Of a stretch of DNA of 38,672 nucleotides, positions 28,472-36,945 are shown piece after piece (position 1 is the stretch's first letter; every line of letters begins with the position of its first letter). The position numbers and the translations under genes are program-made. The notes under the pieces were generated by a model. The model worked only from the letters and a program-made list of their open reading frames with translations, made no database searches and was not told where the DNA came from. This stretch comes from Streptomyces huasconensis (lineage in GTDB: Bacteria > Actinomycetota > Actinomycetes > Streptomycetales > Streptomycetaceae). The stretch spans positions 1 through 38,672 of the forward strand of contig RBWT01000071.1 in the NCBI GenBank assembly GCA_004010275.1, in the 5' to 3' direction.

Positions 28472-29296
28472 GTGGCAGAACCAGTGGTGCGCATCCCGGA
28501 TGCGAAGGTCGCCCTGTCGACGGCCTCGGTCTATCCGGAGTCGACGGCGACGGCCTTCGAGATCGCCGCGCGCCTCGGCTACGACGGCGTCGAGGTCATG
28601 GTCTGGACCGACCCCGTCAGCCAGGACATCGAGGCGCTGCGCAGGCTCAGCGACTACCACCAGATCCCGATCCTCGCCGTCCACGCCCCGTGTCTGCTGA
28701 TCACGCAGCGCGTCTGGTCCACCGACCCCTGGGTCAAGCTCCAGCGCGCGAAGGCCGCCGCCGAGAAGCTCGACGCGTCCACGGTCGTGGTGCACCCGCC
28801 CTTCCGTTGGCAGCGCAACTACGCGCGCGACTTCGTCGCCGGAATCTGGCGGATGGCCGAGGAGACCGACGTGCGCTTCGCCGTCGAGAACATGTACCCC
28901 TGGCGCTACCGCGACCGCGAGATGCTCGCGTACGCCCCCGACTGGGACGTCACCAAGGACGACTACCGCCACTTCACGGTCGACCTCTCGCACACCGCGA
29001 CCGCCCGCACGGATGCCATGGACATGATCGGCCGCATGGGCGACCGCCTCGGCCACGTCCACCTCGCCGACGGCAAGGGCTCCGCCAAGGACGAGCACCT
29101 CGTCCCCGGCCGCGGCACGCAGCCGTGCGCCGAGCTGCTGGAGCGCCTGGCGACCACCGGCTTCGACGGACATGTCGTCATCGAGGTCAACACCCGGCGC
29201 GCGATGTCCAGTGCCGAGCGCGAGGCCGACCTCGCCGAAGCGCTCGCCTTCACGCGGCTGCACCTGGCGTCGGCGGTGCGGGTGCCCCGCTCGTGA
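28472..29296 (+). CDS. Sugar-phosphate isomerase/epimerase-family TIM-barrel protein
   Basis: A 274-aa protein from GTG 28472 (MAEPVVRIPDAKVALSTASV). TACCCT (28459-28464) ends 7 nt before GTG and no ribosome-binding site is seen, so the mRNA is probably leaderless. It is an AP endonuclease-2-like xylose-isomerase TIM barrel: AARLGYDGVEVMVW, ILAVHAPCLLIT, VVVHPPFRWQRNY, RFAVENMYP (Glu ligand), FTVDLSHTATA, GHVHLADGKGSAKDEHLVP and HVVIEVNTRR (Glu). The metal ligands E, D, H, E are all in place. The substrate is not known. It follows ppx by 58 bp. Confidence 0.9.
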   Translation: MAEPVVRIPDAKVALSTASVYPESTATAFEIAARLGYDGVEVMVWTDPVSQDIEALRRLSDYHQIPILAVHAPCLLITQRVWSTDPWVKLQRAKAAAEKLDASTVVVHPPFRWQRNYARDFVAGIWRMAEETDVRFAVENMYPWRYRDREMLAYAPDWDVTKDDYRHFTVDLSHTATARTDAMDMIGRMGDRLGHVHLADGKGSAKDEHLVPGRGTQPCAELLERLATTGFDGHVVIEVNTRRAMSSAEREADLAEALAFTRLHLASAVRVPRS

Positions 29297-29401
29297 CCTC
29301 CGCCGACGCGCCGTAAGTTCTGCGAATCAAACAGGGATACGAGAAGTCGTCCGTGCGCGGCATCGCCCTGCGGCGGTTCATGATCACGGCCGATCCACCG
29401 C

Positions 29402-29447
29402 CCTCGGCGGACGGGAGCAGGGCATGGCTCTGGCCTCGGCGGACGGG
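29402..29447 (+). repeat. 14-bp direct repeat upstream of ilvD
   Basis: CCTCGGCGGACGGG occurs at 29402-29415 and 29434-29447. It lies in the 294-bp gap between the isomerase and ilvD, which otherwise holds no convincing gene and no leader peptide rich in branched-chain codons. Confidence 0.6.
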
Positions 29448-29590
29448 GGCAGAGCGCGGCCCGGACCCGTACAACCGAACCCCGCTCGCCCGCCGAGATG
29501 TCCGTCCCGCCATCCGGACACCCTGTCCAGATCCTGGAGCCGCGGCGTACGCTCGACAGCAGCCCCATCTCTACGAAGGAGCGAGCGACG

Positions 29591-31444
29591 ATGCCCGAGC
29601 TCAGGTCCCGCACAGTCACCCACGGCCGCAACATGGCGGGCGCCCGCGCCCTTATGCGCGCCTCCGGTGTACCCGGGGCCGACATCGGGCGGAAGCCGAT
29701 CATCGCCGTCGCCAACTCCTTCACGGAGTTCGTGCCCGGCCACACCCACCTCCAGCCGGTCGGCCGCATCGTCTCCGAGGCGATCCGCGAGGCCGGCGGC
29801 ATCCCGCGCGAGTTCAACACGATCGCCGTGGACGACGGCATCGCGATGGGCCACGGCGGCATGCTGTACTCCCTGCCCTCGCGCGACCTGATCGCCGACT
29901 CCGTGGAGTACATGGTCGAGGCCCACTGCGCCGACGCCCTGATCTGCATCTCCAACTGCGACAAGATCACCCCCGGCATGCTGATGGCCGCCCTGCGCCT
30001 CAACATCCCGACGGTCTTCGTCTCCGGCGGCCCCATGGAGGCCGGCCAGGCCACCCTCGTCGACGGCACGGTCCGCAAGCTCGACCTGGTCAACGCGATC
30101 AGCGACGCCGTGGACGAGAGCATCTCCGACGAGGACATGCTCCGCATCGAGGAGAACGCCTGTCCGACCTGCGGCTCCTGTTCCGGCATGTTCACCGCCA
30201 ACTCGATGAACTGCCTGACCGAGGCCATCGGCCTCTCCCTGCCGGGCAACGGCACGGTCCTCGCCACCCACACCGCCCGCAAGGAGCTGTACGAGAAGGC
30301 GGGCCGGACGGTCGTCGAGATCACCGAGCGGTACTACGGCGGTGACGACGCCTCCGTCCTGCCGCGCAGCATCGCCACCCACGCCGCCTTCGAGAACGCC
30401 ATGGCCCTCGACATCGCCATGGGCGGCTCCACGAACACGATCCTGCACCTGCTCGCCGCCGCCCGCGAGGCCGAGGTCGGCTACGACCTGACCGACATCG
30501 ACGCCGTCTCGCGCCGCGTCCCCTGCCTGGCCAAGGTCGCCCCGAACGCGGCGCCCACGACCACGTACTACATGGAGGACGTGCACCGCGCCGGCGGCAT
30601 CCCCGCGATCCTCGGCGAGCTGTACCGCGGCGGCCTCCTCAACGAGGACGTGCACACCGTCCACTCGCCCTCCATCAAGGAGCTGCTGGACACCTGGGAC
30701 GTCCGCTCCGGCTCCGCCTCCGAGGAGGCCGTCGAGCTGTGGCACGCGGCGCCCGGCTGCAAGCGCTCCGCCGAGGCCTTCTCGCAGTCCGAGCGGTGGG
30801 ACACCCTCGACACGGACGCCGCCAACGGCTGCATCCGCGACGTCGCCCACGCCTACTCCAAGGACGGCGGCCTCGGCGTCCTCAAGGGCAACATCGCCGT
30901 GGACGGCTGCGTCGTGAAGACCGCGGGCGTCGACGAGTCGATCTGGACCTTCGAGGGCCCCGCGGTCGTCTGCGACTCGCAGGAAGAGGCCGTCGAGAAG
31001 ATCCTCAACAAGGCCGTGAAGGAGGGTGACGTGGTCGTCATCCGTTACGAGGGTCCCAAGGGCGGCCCCGGCATGCAGGAGATGCTCTACCCGACCTCCT
31101 TCCTGAAGGGCCGCGGCCTCGGCAAGACCTGCGCCCTGGTCACCGACGGCCGCTTCTCCGGCGGCACCTCGGGCCTGTCGATCGGCCACGCCTCGCCCGA
31201 GGCGGCGTCCGGCGGCACGATCGCGCTGGTCGAGGACGGCGACCGCATCCGCATCGACATCCCCGGCCGCTCGATCGAACTCCTCGTCCCCGACGAGGAA
31301 CTGGCCGCCCGCCGCGAGGCCCTGGGCGGTGTGTACGAGCCCAAGAGCCGCGAGCGGAAGGTCTCCGCCGCCCTGCGCGCGTACGCGGCGATGGCGACCA
31401 GCGCCGACAAGGGCGCGGTGCGGGACGTGTCGAAGCTCGGCTGA
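29591..31444 (+). CDS. ilvD: Dihydroxy-acid dehydratase
   Basis: A 617-aa protein from ATG 29591, preceded by GAAGGAG at 9 nt; start MPELRSRTVTHGRNMAGARA is typical. It dehydrates dihydroxy-isovalerate and dihydroxy-methylvalerate in valine, leucine and isoleucine synthesis. Cluster ligands are visible in ICISNCDKITPGM and ACPTCGSCSGMF. The C-terminal domain has RYEGPKGGPGMQEMLYPTS and TDGRFSGGTSGLSIGHASPE. Length fits the long bacterial type, so an oxygen-labile 4Fe-4S cluster is likely. The frame is intact. Confidence 0.97.
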   Translation: MPELRSRTVTHGRNMAGARALMRASGVPGADIGRKPIIAVANSFTEFVPGHTHLQPVGRIVSEAIREAGGIPREFNTIAVDDGIAMGHGGMLYSLPSRDLIADSVEYMVEAHCADALICISNCDKITPGMLMAALRLNIPTVFVSGGPMEAGQATLVDGTVRKLDLVNAISDAVDESISDEDMLRIEENACPTCGSCSGMFTANSMNCLTEAIGLSLPGNGTVLATHTARKELYEKAGRTVVEITERYYGGDDASVLPRSIATHAAFENAMALDIAMGGSTNTILHLLAAAREAEVGYDLTDIDAVSRRVPCLAKVAPNAAPTTTYYMEDVHRAGGIPAILGELYRGGLLNEDVHTVHSPSIKELLDTWDVRSGSASEEAVELWHAAPGCKRSAEAFSQSERWDTLDTDAANGCIRDVAHAYSKDGGLGVLKGNIAVDGCVVKTAGVDESIWTFEGPAVVCDSQEEAVEKILNKAVKEGDVVVIRYEGPKGGPGMQEMLYPTSFLKGRGLGKTCALVTDGRFSGGTSGLSIGHASPEAASGGTIALVEDGDRIRIDIPGRSIELLVPDEELAARREALGGVYEPKSRERKVSAALRAYAAMATSADKGAVRDVSKLG

Positions 31445-31484
31445 ACCGGCGAGAACCCCGGAAACCTTTCGCGCGCGGGCGCGT

Positions 31485-31509
31485 CCTTGGTGTGAGGAAC
31501 ACGCCAAGG
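31485..31509 (+). terminator. Imperfect hairpin after ilvD
   Basis: CCTTGG (31485-31490) pairs with CCAAGG (31504-31509), extended by GTG/CAC with one unpaired base on each side. No U tract follows. It sits between ilvD and the SH3 gene and could be an operator instead. Confidence 0.4.
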
Positions 31510-31541
31510 GCGGCCCGCGCCGCCGGTTACGGGGGAACACA

Positions 31542-31877
31542 GTGAGCGAGAACGTCATCACACCGGAGACGACCGACCGCGCCACGGCCGAAGCCGCGGT
31601 CGACGCCGCGGTCGAAGCCATGGTCGAGGCGACGGCCACCACGACGTACGCCATCGCCGCGGCCGCCAACGTCCGCTCCGGGCCCGGCACGTCGTACTCC
31701 AAGGTCGGCCGGCTGAGCGCCGGCACCCGCGTCACCATCCAGTGCCAGAAGCCGGGCGAGACGGTCACCGGCCCGACGGGCACCTCGAACCTCTGGGACC
31801 GCATCGGCAGCGGCCGCTACGTCTCGGACACGTACGTCCGCACGGGCAGCGACGGGTACGTGGCGCCGCGCTGCTGA
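31542..31877 (+). CDS. Small SH3-type protein without a visible signal peptide
   Basis: A 111-aa protein from GTG 31542, preceded by GGGGGAA. Residues ~35-108 form a bacterial SH3 (SH3_3) domain (ANVRSGPGTSYSKVGRLSAG, RVTIQC, WDRIGSGRYVSDTYV) with two Cys (QCQKP and the terminal APRC). The N-terminus MSENVITPETTDRATAEAAV is acidic and helical, with no hydrophobic signal, although such domains normally work outside the cell on peptidoglycan. The function and localisation are unknown. Confidence 0.85.
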   Translation: MSENVITPETTDRATAEAAVDAAVEAMVEATATTTYAIAAAANVRSGPGTSYSKVGRLSAGTRVTIQCQKPGETVTGPTGTSNLWDRIGSGRYVSDTYVRTGSDGYVAPRC

Positions 31878-31878
31878 T

Positions 31879-31904
31879 CACCCGCCGCCACTCGGCAGCG
31901 GGTG
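31879..31904. terminator. Hairpin between convergent genes
   Basis: CACCCGC (31879-31885) pairs with GCGGGTG (31898-31904), a 7-bp GC stem with a 12-nt loop right after the SH3 stop and before the convergent kinase end. No poly-U on either side, so termination is only suggested. Confidence 0.45.
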
Positions 31905-31932
31905 GCTCACCCGGCCGCCGGAGCCCGGCCTC

Positions 31933-34248
31933 TCAACCGGACTCCGGCGGCTTCGTCACGTCGAAGGCGAACACGGTGTTCTCGGCGGCCGCCACGACGA
32001 CCAGACGGCCCGCGACCACCACACGCGGCTCGGCGTTCGTCTCGCCCGCCACGCCGTCGGCCCGCGGGCCCGTGGACAGCAGTGGCTCACCCTTGTGCGC
32101 GGAGAGCACGGCGACCCGGCCACTGGCCGAGCTGAAGTACAGCGCCTTGTCGTCGCCCTGGACCGGCCCCGACGCGCCCTCCACTGCCGTCTGCCGGGCC
32201 CACTTCTTCCTGCCGGTCACCGGGTCGAACGCCGTGACGAGACCCGTCCGCCCACTGAGGAAGACGGTGCCGCCGGCCATGCCCGGCGTCCCCTCGTACA
32301 CCTTCGGCAGCCGGGCGTACGTGACGTCGTGCGAGGCCCGGTCCACCCGCACGACCTGGTCGTAGCCGAGCATCGCCGGGCCGTCGTGCCGCTGGTGGAG
32401 GAGTACGAGGCTGTCGTCTGCGGTGCCGACGGGCTGGACGGGGCCCTTGAGCGGGATGGCCTGGCCCAGGCTTCCCGAGGCGAGGTCGGTGACGTGCAGG
32501 ACGGGGTGGCGCACCGCGCCCGCGGACAGTTCGGCCTCCCGTGCGCACATCGCGTACAGCCGCTTGCCCGCAGGGACGGGGGCGCACTGCTCGCCCACGG
32601 GGAACGGCCGGCGCCAGAGCACCTTCCCGGTGTGCGCCCGCCGGGCTTCGAACCGCGCGTTGGACGCGTCGACCGTCACCACGGTGGAGCCCAGCACCAC
32701 GGCGTCCTGCGTACGGCCCGTGACGGCCGTCGACTGCGCGCCGGACGGAGTGGACCACAGCTCGGTGCCCTTGTCCGCGTCGACGGCCACCACCTCGGTC
32801 TGCGGATCGCCCGGCGCGTCCTCGGCCGCGAAGCGGTAACCGAGCACCGTGTCGTCGGTGACGCCCACCAGGTGCATGCCCTGCACGGGGACGCCGGGGC
32901 TCTTCTCTGTCCAGACGCGGGAACCGTCGGAGGCCCTGATGCGGGTCGCGACGACACCGCCGCCCCCGCAGAACAGGGCGTCGCCGCGCGCCTCGCAGCG
33001 CAGCTCGTCCGGGATGTCCGGCCGGCCGCCGGGCACGGTCTTGCGCCACGGCTTGAAGCCGTCCGGGAGGGGCGCCCCGGTGGCCGCGACGTTGCGGCCA
33101 CCCTCGCCCCCCTTGCCGGGACCGCCCGTGCCGCCGCCCGCTTCACCGGAGACGTCGGAGTTCATCAGCGCGACACCGCCGCCGGCGCGACGACGGCGAC
33201 GGCGGCGGCGAGCGCCTGGCGGAGGCGGCGGGGCCGACGGCGGGTGTGGCCGTCGGCGGCCTCGCTCCTGCGGCCAGGGGTGAGGTCTGTGGGGGAGGGG
33301 GCGGGGTTCGCGGGTGCCTCGGGAGCGGCGTCCGGGGGCGCGGAGGTGCTCGGCGGTGGGGTGTCCGGCCCGGCCAGATGGTGCTGCGTGTCCGTCTCGC
33401 GCAGTGCACCGCGCGACGCCCGCGGCCGCCGCGCCGCCGAGATCGGTGGGCAGATCCCGCAGCCGTACGAGCAGTTCGTCCGCCGAGGGCCGGTCCTTCG
33501 CGTCCTTGGCCAGGCACGGTTCGACCACCGCCCGCAGCGCGGCGGGGACCGAGCCCAGCGACGGCGGCTCGTGCACGACCTGGTACGCCGTCATGTAGGG
33601 GCTGTCCGCGTCGAAGGGACCCTGCCCCGTCGCCGCGTAGACCAGCAGCGTGCCGAGCGAGAACACGTCCGAACGCGGCCCGACGCCGCGCGGCGCCTGC
33701 AACTGCTCCGGCGACATGAACGGCGGCGTGCCGATCACCCGCCCCGTCATCGTCAGCGTCTGCTGGTCCGCCGCGCGCGAGATGCCGAAGTCGATGACGC
33801 GCGGCCCCTCGGGGGAGAGGACCACGTTGGACGGCTTGAGGTCCCGGTGCACGACCCCCACGCGGTGGATGTCGCGCAGCGCCTCGGTGAGACCGATGGA
33901 CAGGGCGCGCAGCTCGGCGCCGCCGATCGGGCCCTCCTTGGCGATGCGCTGGGCGAGCGTGTCGCCCTCGATGTACGTGGTCGCCATCCACGGATGCGCG
34001 GCCTCGGGGCCGGCGTCGATGACAGCCGCGGTGAAGGCCCCGCTCACCCGGCGGGCGGCGGCGATCTCCTGCCGGAAGCGGATGCGGAACTCCTCGTCGT
34101 CCGCGAACTGCCGGTGGATCAGCTTGATCGCCACGGGGCGCCCCGAAGCGGTGCGCGCCAGGAAGACCGTGCCCATGCCGCCCGAGCCGAGCCGCGCCTC
34201 CAGCGGATAACCGCCGATCTCCTCCGGATCTCCTTCACGGAGTGACAC
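31933..34248 (-). CDS. Membrane Ser/Thr protein kinase with extracellular PQQ/beta-propeller-like sensor
   Basis: A 771-codon frame from GTG 34248 (MSLREGDPEEIGGYPLEARL), with GGAGG 9 nt upstream. The Hanks kinase domain (residues ~10-265) has GSGGMG (21-26), the Lys of VAIK (42), HRDLKPSN (D136) and DFG (153-155), so it should be active. The C-terminal ~400 residues resemble PQQ/WD-like repeats (VVAVDADKGTELWSTPSG, TAFDPVTGRKKWARQT) outside the cell. Residues ~281-354 are Pro/Arg/His-rich and meaningless as read: another frame gives a Pro-rich linker and a TM segment (ALAAAVAVVA), so two compensating base errors, near 33395-33417 and 33165-33190, hide the membrane helix. Targets unknown. Confidence 0.88.
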   Translation of the reverse strand: MSLREGDPEEIGGYPLEARLGSGGMGTVFLARTASGRPVAIKLIHRQFADDEEFRIRFRQEIAAARRVSGAFTAAVIDAGPEAAHPWMATTYIEGDTLAQRIAKEGPIGGAELRALSIGLTEALRDIHRVGVVHRDLKPSNVVLSPEGPRVIDFGISRAADQQTLTMTGRVIGTPPFMSPEQLQAPRGVGPRSDVFSLGTLLVYAATGQGPFDADSPYMTAYQVVHEPPSLGSVPAALRAVVEPCLAKDAKDRPSADELLVRLRDLPTDLGGAAAAGVARCTARDGHAAPSGRAGHPTAEHLRAPGRRSRGTREPRPLPHRPHPWPQERGRRRPHPPSAPPPPPGARRRRRRRRAGGGVALMNSDVSGEAGGGTGGPGKGGEGGRNVAATGAPLPDGFKPWRKTVPGGRPDIPDELRCEARGDALFCGGGGVVATRIRASDGSRVWTEKSPGVPVQGMHLVGVTDDTVLGYRFAAEDAPGDPQTEVVAVDADKGTELWSTPSGAQSTAVTGRTQDAVVLGSTVVTVDASNARFEARRAHTGKVLWRRPFPVGEQCAPVPAGKRLYAMCAREAELSAGAVRHPVLHVTDLASGSLGQAIPLKGPVQPVGTADDSLVLLHQRHDGPAMLGYDQVVRVDRASHDVTYARLPKVYEGTPGMAGGTVFLSGRTGLVTAFDPVTGRKKWARQTAVEGASGPVQGDDKALYFSSASGRVAVLSAHKGEPLLSTGPRADGVAGETNAEPRVVVAGRLVVVAAAENTVFAFDVTKPPESG

Positions 34249-34430
34249 TGTCCCGACCTCCCCCGCGATCCCCCGTTACGTCTTACGCCGCCCAAACTAG
34301 CCGCCGGGTGGCAGGGGAGGGCAAGGAGGGGGACGAATAGGGCGTGCCGCCTCGTGTCGTCCGTACCGCCTCTTGCCCTCCCGGGCGGGCGTCCGGTCAG
34401 GCACGGCGTCCCGCGGGCGATAATCAAACG

Positions 34431-34913
34431 GTGAGCGAAGAACCCACCACCCCCGGCCCGCAGCCCGAGCCCATCCGCTTCTTCGGGACGACATGGGTCA
34501 CCCACGACGGCGGCTACGGCGCCCGCCGCGCCGCTGTCGCCGCTGGCTCGCTCCTGGCGGCGGCCGCGGGCTGCTTCGTACTGCGCTTCGCCTACGAGGG
34601 CCTGGCCATCGCCGACGTCGGCACCTTCGTCAACCTCCTCGTCGTCGTGATGTTCGCGATCTGCAGCGCGCTCGCCTTCCGCCGCACATGGGAAGGGTTC
34701 AGCAAGCGCCACGACCCGGCGTCCCAGGCCTCCATGCGGGGCCTGCTGACCATTGGCTTCGTCGGCGTCCTCCTCGCCCACTTCTTCCGCTCCCTGACGG
34801 AGGCCCCGGGCGAACAGCTGCACCGCGAGGAGTACGAGAGGGCCCGCGAGCAGTACGCGAAGCGCGCGACGCGCCGGACGGGCAACCCCTCGCGGAAGAA
34901 GCGCAAGGCCTGA
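34431..34913 (+). CDS. Small membrane protein, about three TM segments
   Basis: A 160-aa protein from GTG 34431 (MSEEPTTPGPQPEPIRFFG). TAATCA (34421-34426) ends 4 nt before the start, so the mRNA is probably leaderless. Hydrophobic stretches are AAVAAGSLLAAAAGCFVLRF, FVNLLVVVMFAICSALAF and LLTIGFVGVLLAHFF, and the C-terminus is highly basic (KRATRRTGNPSRKKRKA). It resembles conserved Streptomyces EamA-unrelated membrane proteins of unknown function. It is divergent from the kinase, and 182 bp separate the starts. Confidence 0.82.
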   Translation: MSEEPTTPGPQPEPIRFFGTTWVTHDGGYGARRAAVAAGSLLAAAAGCFVLRFAYEGLAIADVGTFVNLLVVVMFAICSALAFRRTWEGFSKRHDPASQASMRGLLTIGFVGVLLAHFFRSLTEAPGEQLHREEYERAREQYAKRATRRTGNPSRKKRKA

Positions 34914-34989
34914 CCAAGGCCCGGTGTCCGGGGGGCCACCGGCCGGTCGGCCTCTGGCCCTGCGGGGCGTCCGGCGCCACGATGACCCC

Positions 34990-35745
34990 ATGACGACTCA
35001 TCTCTCCCGCGCCCACTCCTTCAGCACCGCCGCCACCCGCTACGCGGCCCACCGCCCCTCCTACCCGCCCGCCCTCTCGACGCCACTCGAACGACTTGGC
35101 GGGCCGCCCCCTCGCCGGCGCACGGCGTGGGTGGACGTGGGCGCGGGGACCGGCATCGGCACCGCCTTACTGGCCGAGCGCGGCGCGGACGTCCTCGCCG
35201 TCGAGCCGGGGAGCGGCATGGCGCGGGAGTTCCGGCGAGCCCTGCCGCGCGTGCCCGTCGTCCTCGGCGACGGCAACGCACTGCCGCTCGCGGACGGCTC
35301 GGCCGACTTCCTCACGTACGCCCAGGCCTGGCACTGGACGGACCCCGCCCGCTCGGTACCGGAGGCGCTGCGCGTGCTGCGTCCCGGCGGCGCCCTGGCC
35401 GTGTGGTGGAACATTCAGGATCACGCGACGCCCTGGGCCGACGCGCAGGCGGCACGCATCGCCCGCTTCCTCGGCAAAGACGACGAGGCGCGCCACACCG
35501 CCGACCGTACGAGCGAGCAGACGACGGAACTGGACTTCCGCCGCGACCGCCTCCGCTGGACCCGCCGCGTCACCCTGGACGACCACCTCTCCAACCTGGC
35601 CACCCACTCGGCGTTCCTGGTCCTCGGCGAGGACCGCACGGCGACCTTCCTCAATGAGGAGCGGGCGGAACTGCGCAAGGTCTTTCCCGACGGGATCGTG
35701 GAAGAGGCATACGTAGTGGACCTGCTGGTGGCAACGCGCCCGTAA
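34990..35745 (+). CDS. Class I SAM-dependent methyltransferase
   Basis: A 251-aa protein from ATG 34990 with no ribosome-binding site. Motif I WVDVGAGTGIGTALLAE (residues ~47-63), motif II VLAVEPGSGM, and motif III FLTYAQAWHWTDP followed by EALRVLRPGGALAVWW fit the UbiE/Methyltransf_11 family. The substrate cannot be inferred from sequence; the preceding membrane-protein gene and proC give no hint. A short 179-bp gap follows before proC. Confidence 0.9.
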   Translation: MTTHLSRAHSFSTAATRYAAHRPSYPPALSTPLERLGGPPPRRRTAWVDVGAGTGIGTALLAERGADVLAVEPGSGMAREFRRALPRVPVVLGDGNALPLADGSADFLTYAQAWHWTDPARSVPEALRVLRPGGALAVWWNIQDHATPWADAQAARIARFLGKDDEARHTADRTSEQTTELDFRRDRLRWTRRVTLDDHLSNLATHSAFLVLGEDRTATFLNEERAELRKVFPDGIVEEAYVVDLLVATRP

Positions 35746-35924
35746 CCCGCGCGCTTGTCACTGCTCTGGTGGAAGCGGGGGCGGCCTCGACCGGGCTGGC
35801 GGCAACACCGGCCTGCGCCGCCGCACGGCGTGCACGGAGGTCCGCCCACCGGACAACCCCGTTGCCCGCGACCCCCCAGTGCGAGGATGGCACCCGGACG
35901 ACGCAACCCCGGAGGCCCCCGTTC

Positions 35925-36749
35925 ATGAGCAGCAACACGAGCCAGAAAGTCGCAGTCCTCGGCACCGGAAAGATCGGTGAAGCCCTGCTCAGCGGCATGA
36001 TCCGCGGCGGCTGGGCCCCGGCCGACCTCCTCGTCACCACCCGCCGCCAGGAACGCGCCGACGAACTCCGCACCCGCTACGGCGTCACCCCCGTCAGCAA
36101 CGCCGACGCCGCCAAGCAGGCCGACACCCTCATCCTCGCCTGCAAGCCGCAGGACATGGCGAGCCTGCTCGACGAACTCGCCCCGCACGTCACCGCCGAC
36201 CGCCTCGTCATCAGCGCCGCCGCGGGCATCACCACCTCCTTCATCGAAGAGCGCCTGGCCGAGCTGACCCCCGTCGTCCGCGTCATGCCGAACACGCCCG
36301 TCCTCGTCGACGAGGGCATGTCCGTCATCTCGGCCGGCAGCCACGCCACGGCGGACGCGCTCGCCCACGCCGAGGCGATCTTCGGCGCCGTCGGCAAGAC
36401 GCTCCGCGTCCCCGAGGCCCAGCAGGACGCCTGCACCGCGCTGTCCGGCTCGGGGCCGGCGTACTTCTATTTCCTTGTCGAGGCCATGACCGACGCGGGC
36501 ATCCTCCTCGGCCTGCCCCGCGACAAGGCGCACGACCTGATCGTCCAGGCGGCGGTCGGCGCGTCCGTCATGCTCCGCGACAGCGGCGAACACCCGGTGA
36601 AGCTCCGCGAGAACGTCACCTCCCCCGCCGGTACGACGATCAACGCCATCCGTGAACTGGAGAACCACGGCGTGCGCGCGGCGCTCATCGCCGCGCTGGA
36701 GGCCGCCCGCGACCGCAGCCGCGAACTGGCCTCCGGCAACAACAACTGA
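35925..36749 (+). CDS. proC: Pyrroline-5-carboxylate reductase
   Basis: A 274-aa protein from ATG 35925, with GGAGG (35911-35915) 9 nt upstream. The N-terminal Rossmann motif VAVLGTGKIGEALLSGM binds NAD(P)H; VRVMPNTPVLVDEGM and the catalytic segment ALSGSGPAYFYFLVEAMTDA follow, then the C-terminal dimer domain (LRENVTSPAGTTINAI). It performs the last step of proline synthesis. Frame intact and length normal. Confidence 0.97.
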   Translation: MSSNTSQKVAVLGTGKIGEALLSGMIRGGWAPADLLVTTRRQERADELRTRYGVTPVSNADAAKQADTLILACKPQDMASLLDELAPHVTADRLVISAAAGITTSFIEERLAELTPVVRVMPNTPVLVDEGMSVISAGSHATADALAHAEAIFGAVGKTLRVPEAQQDACTALSGSGPAYFYFLVEAMTDAGILLGLPRDKAHDLIVQAAVGASVMLRDSGEHPVKLRENVTSPAGTTINAIRELENHGVRAALIAALEAARDRSRELASGNNN

Positions 36750-36945
36750 CCCCACCGCGGAGCGTGAGCGCCTTGGGTCCGGTGGTGGGGCGGGGCCGCG
36801 GGGGTATGTCCGTGCTCGCCATCTTGGCGCCGGTGCCTGGGTGCTCGTCGGCTCCGTCACGGGGTTCCCCTGTGCTCCGCGCGCACATACCCCCACGTCC
36901 CCTCGGGCGCGTCGGGCGACCGCGGGCCGCCACGGCCTGCTCCCT
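36750..36945. other. proC-trpS convergent gap with long-range inverted repeat
   Basis: No gene is seen. GGGGGTATGT (36800-36809) and ACATACCCCC (36895-36904) are perfect inverted copies 85 bp apart, with shorter nested complementarity (CCGTG/CACGG). It could serve as a two-sided terminator or be a copy of a dispersed intergenic element found in Streptomyces. Confidence 0.55.
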
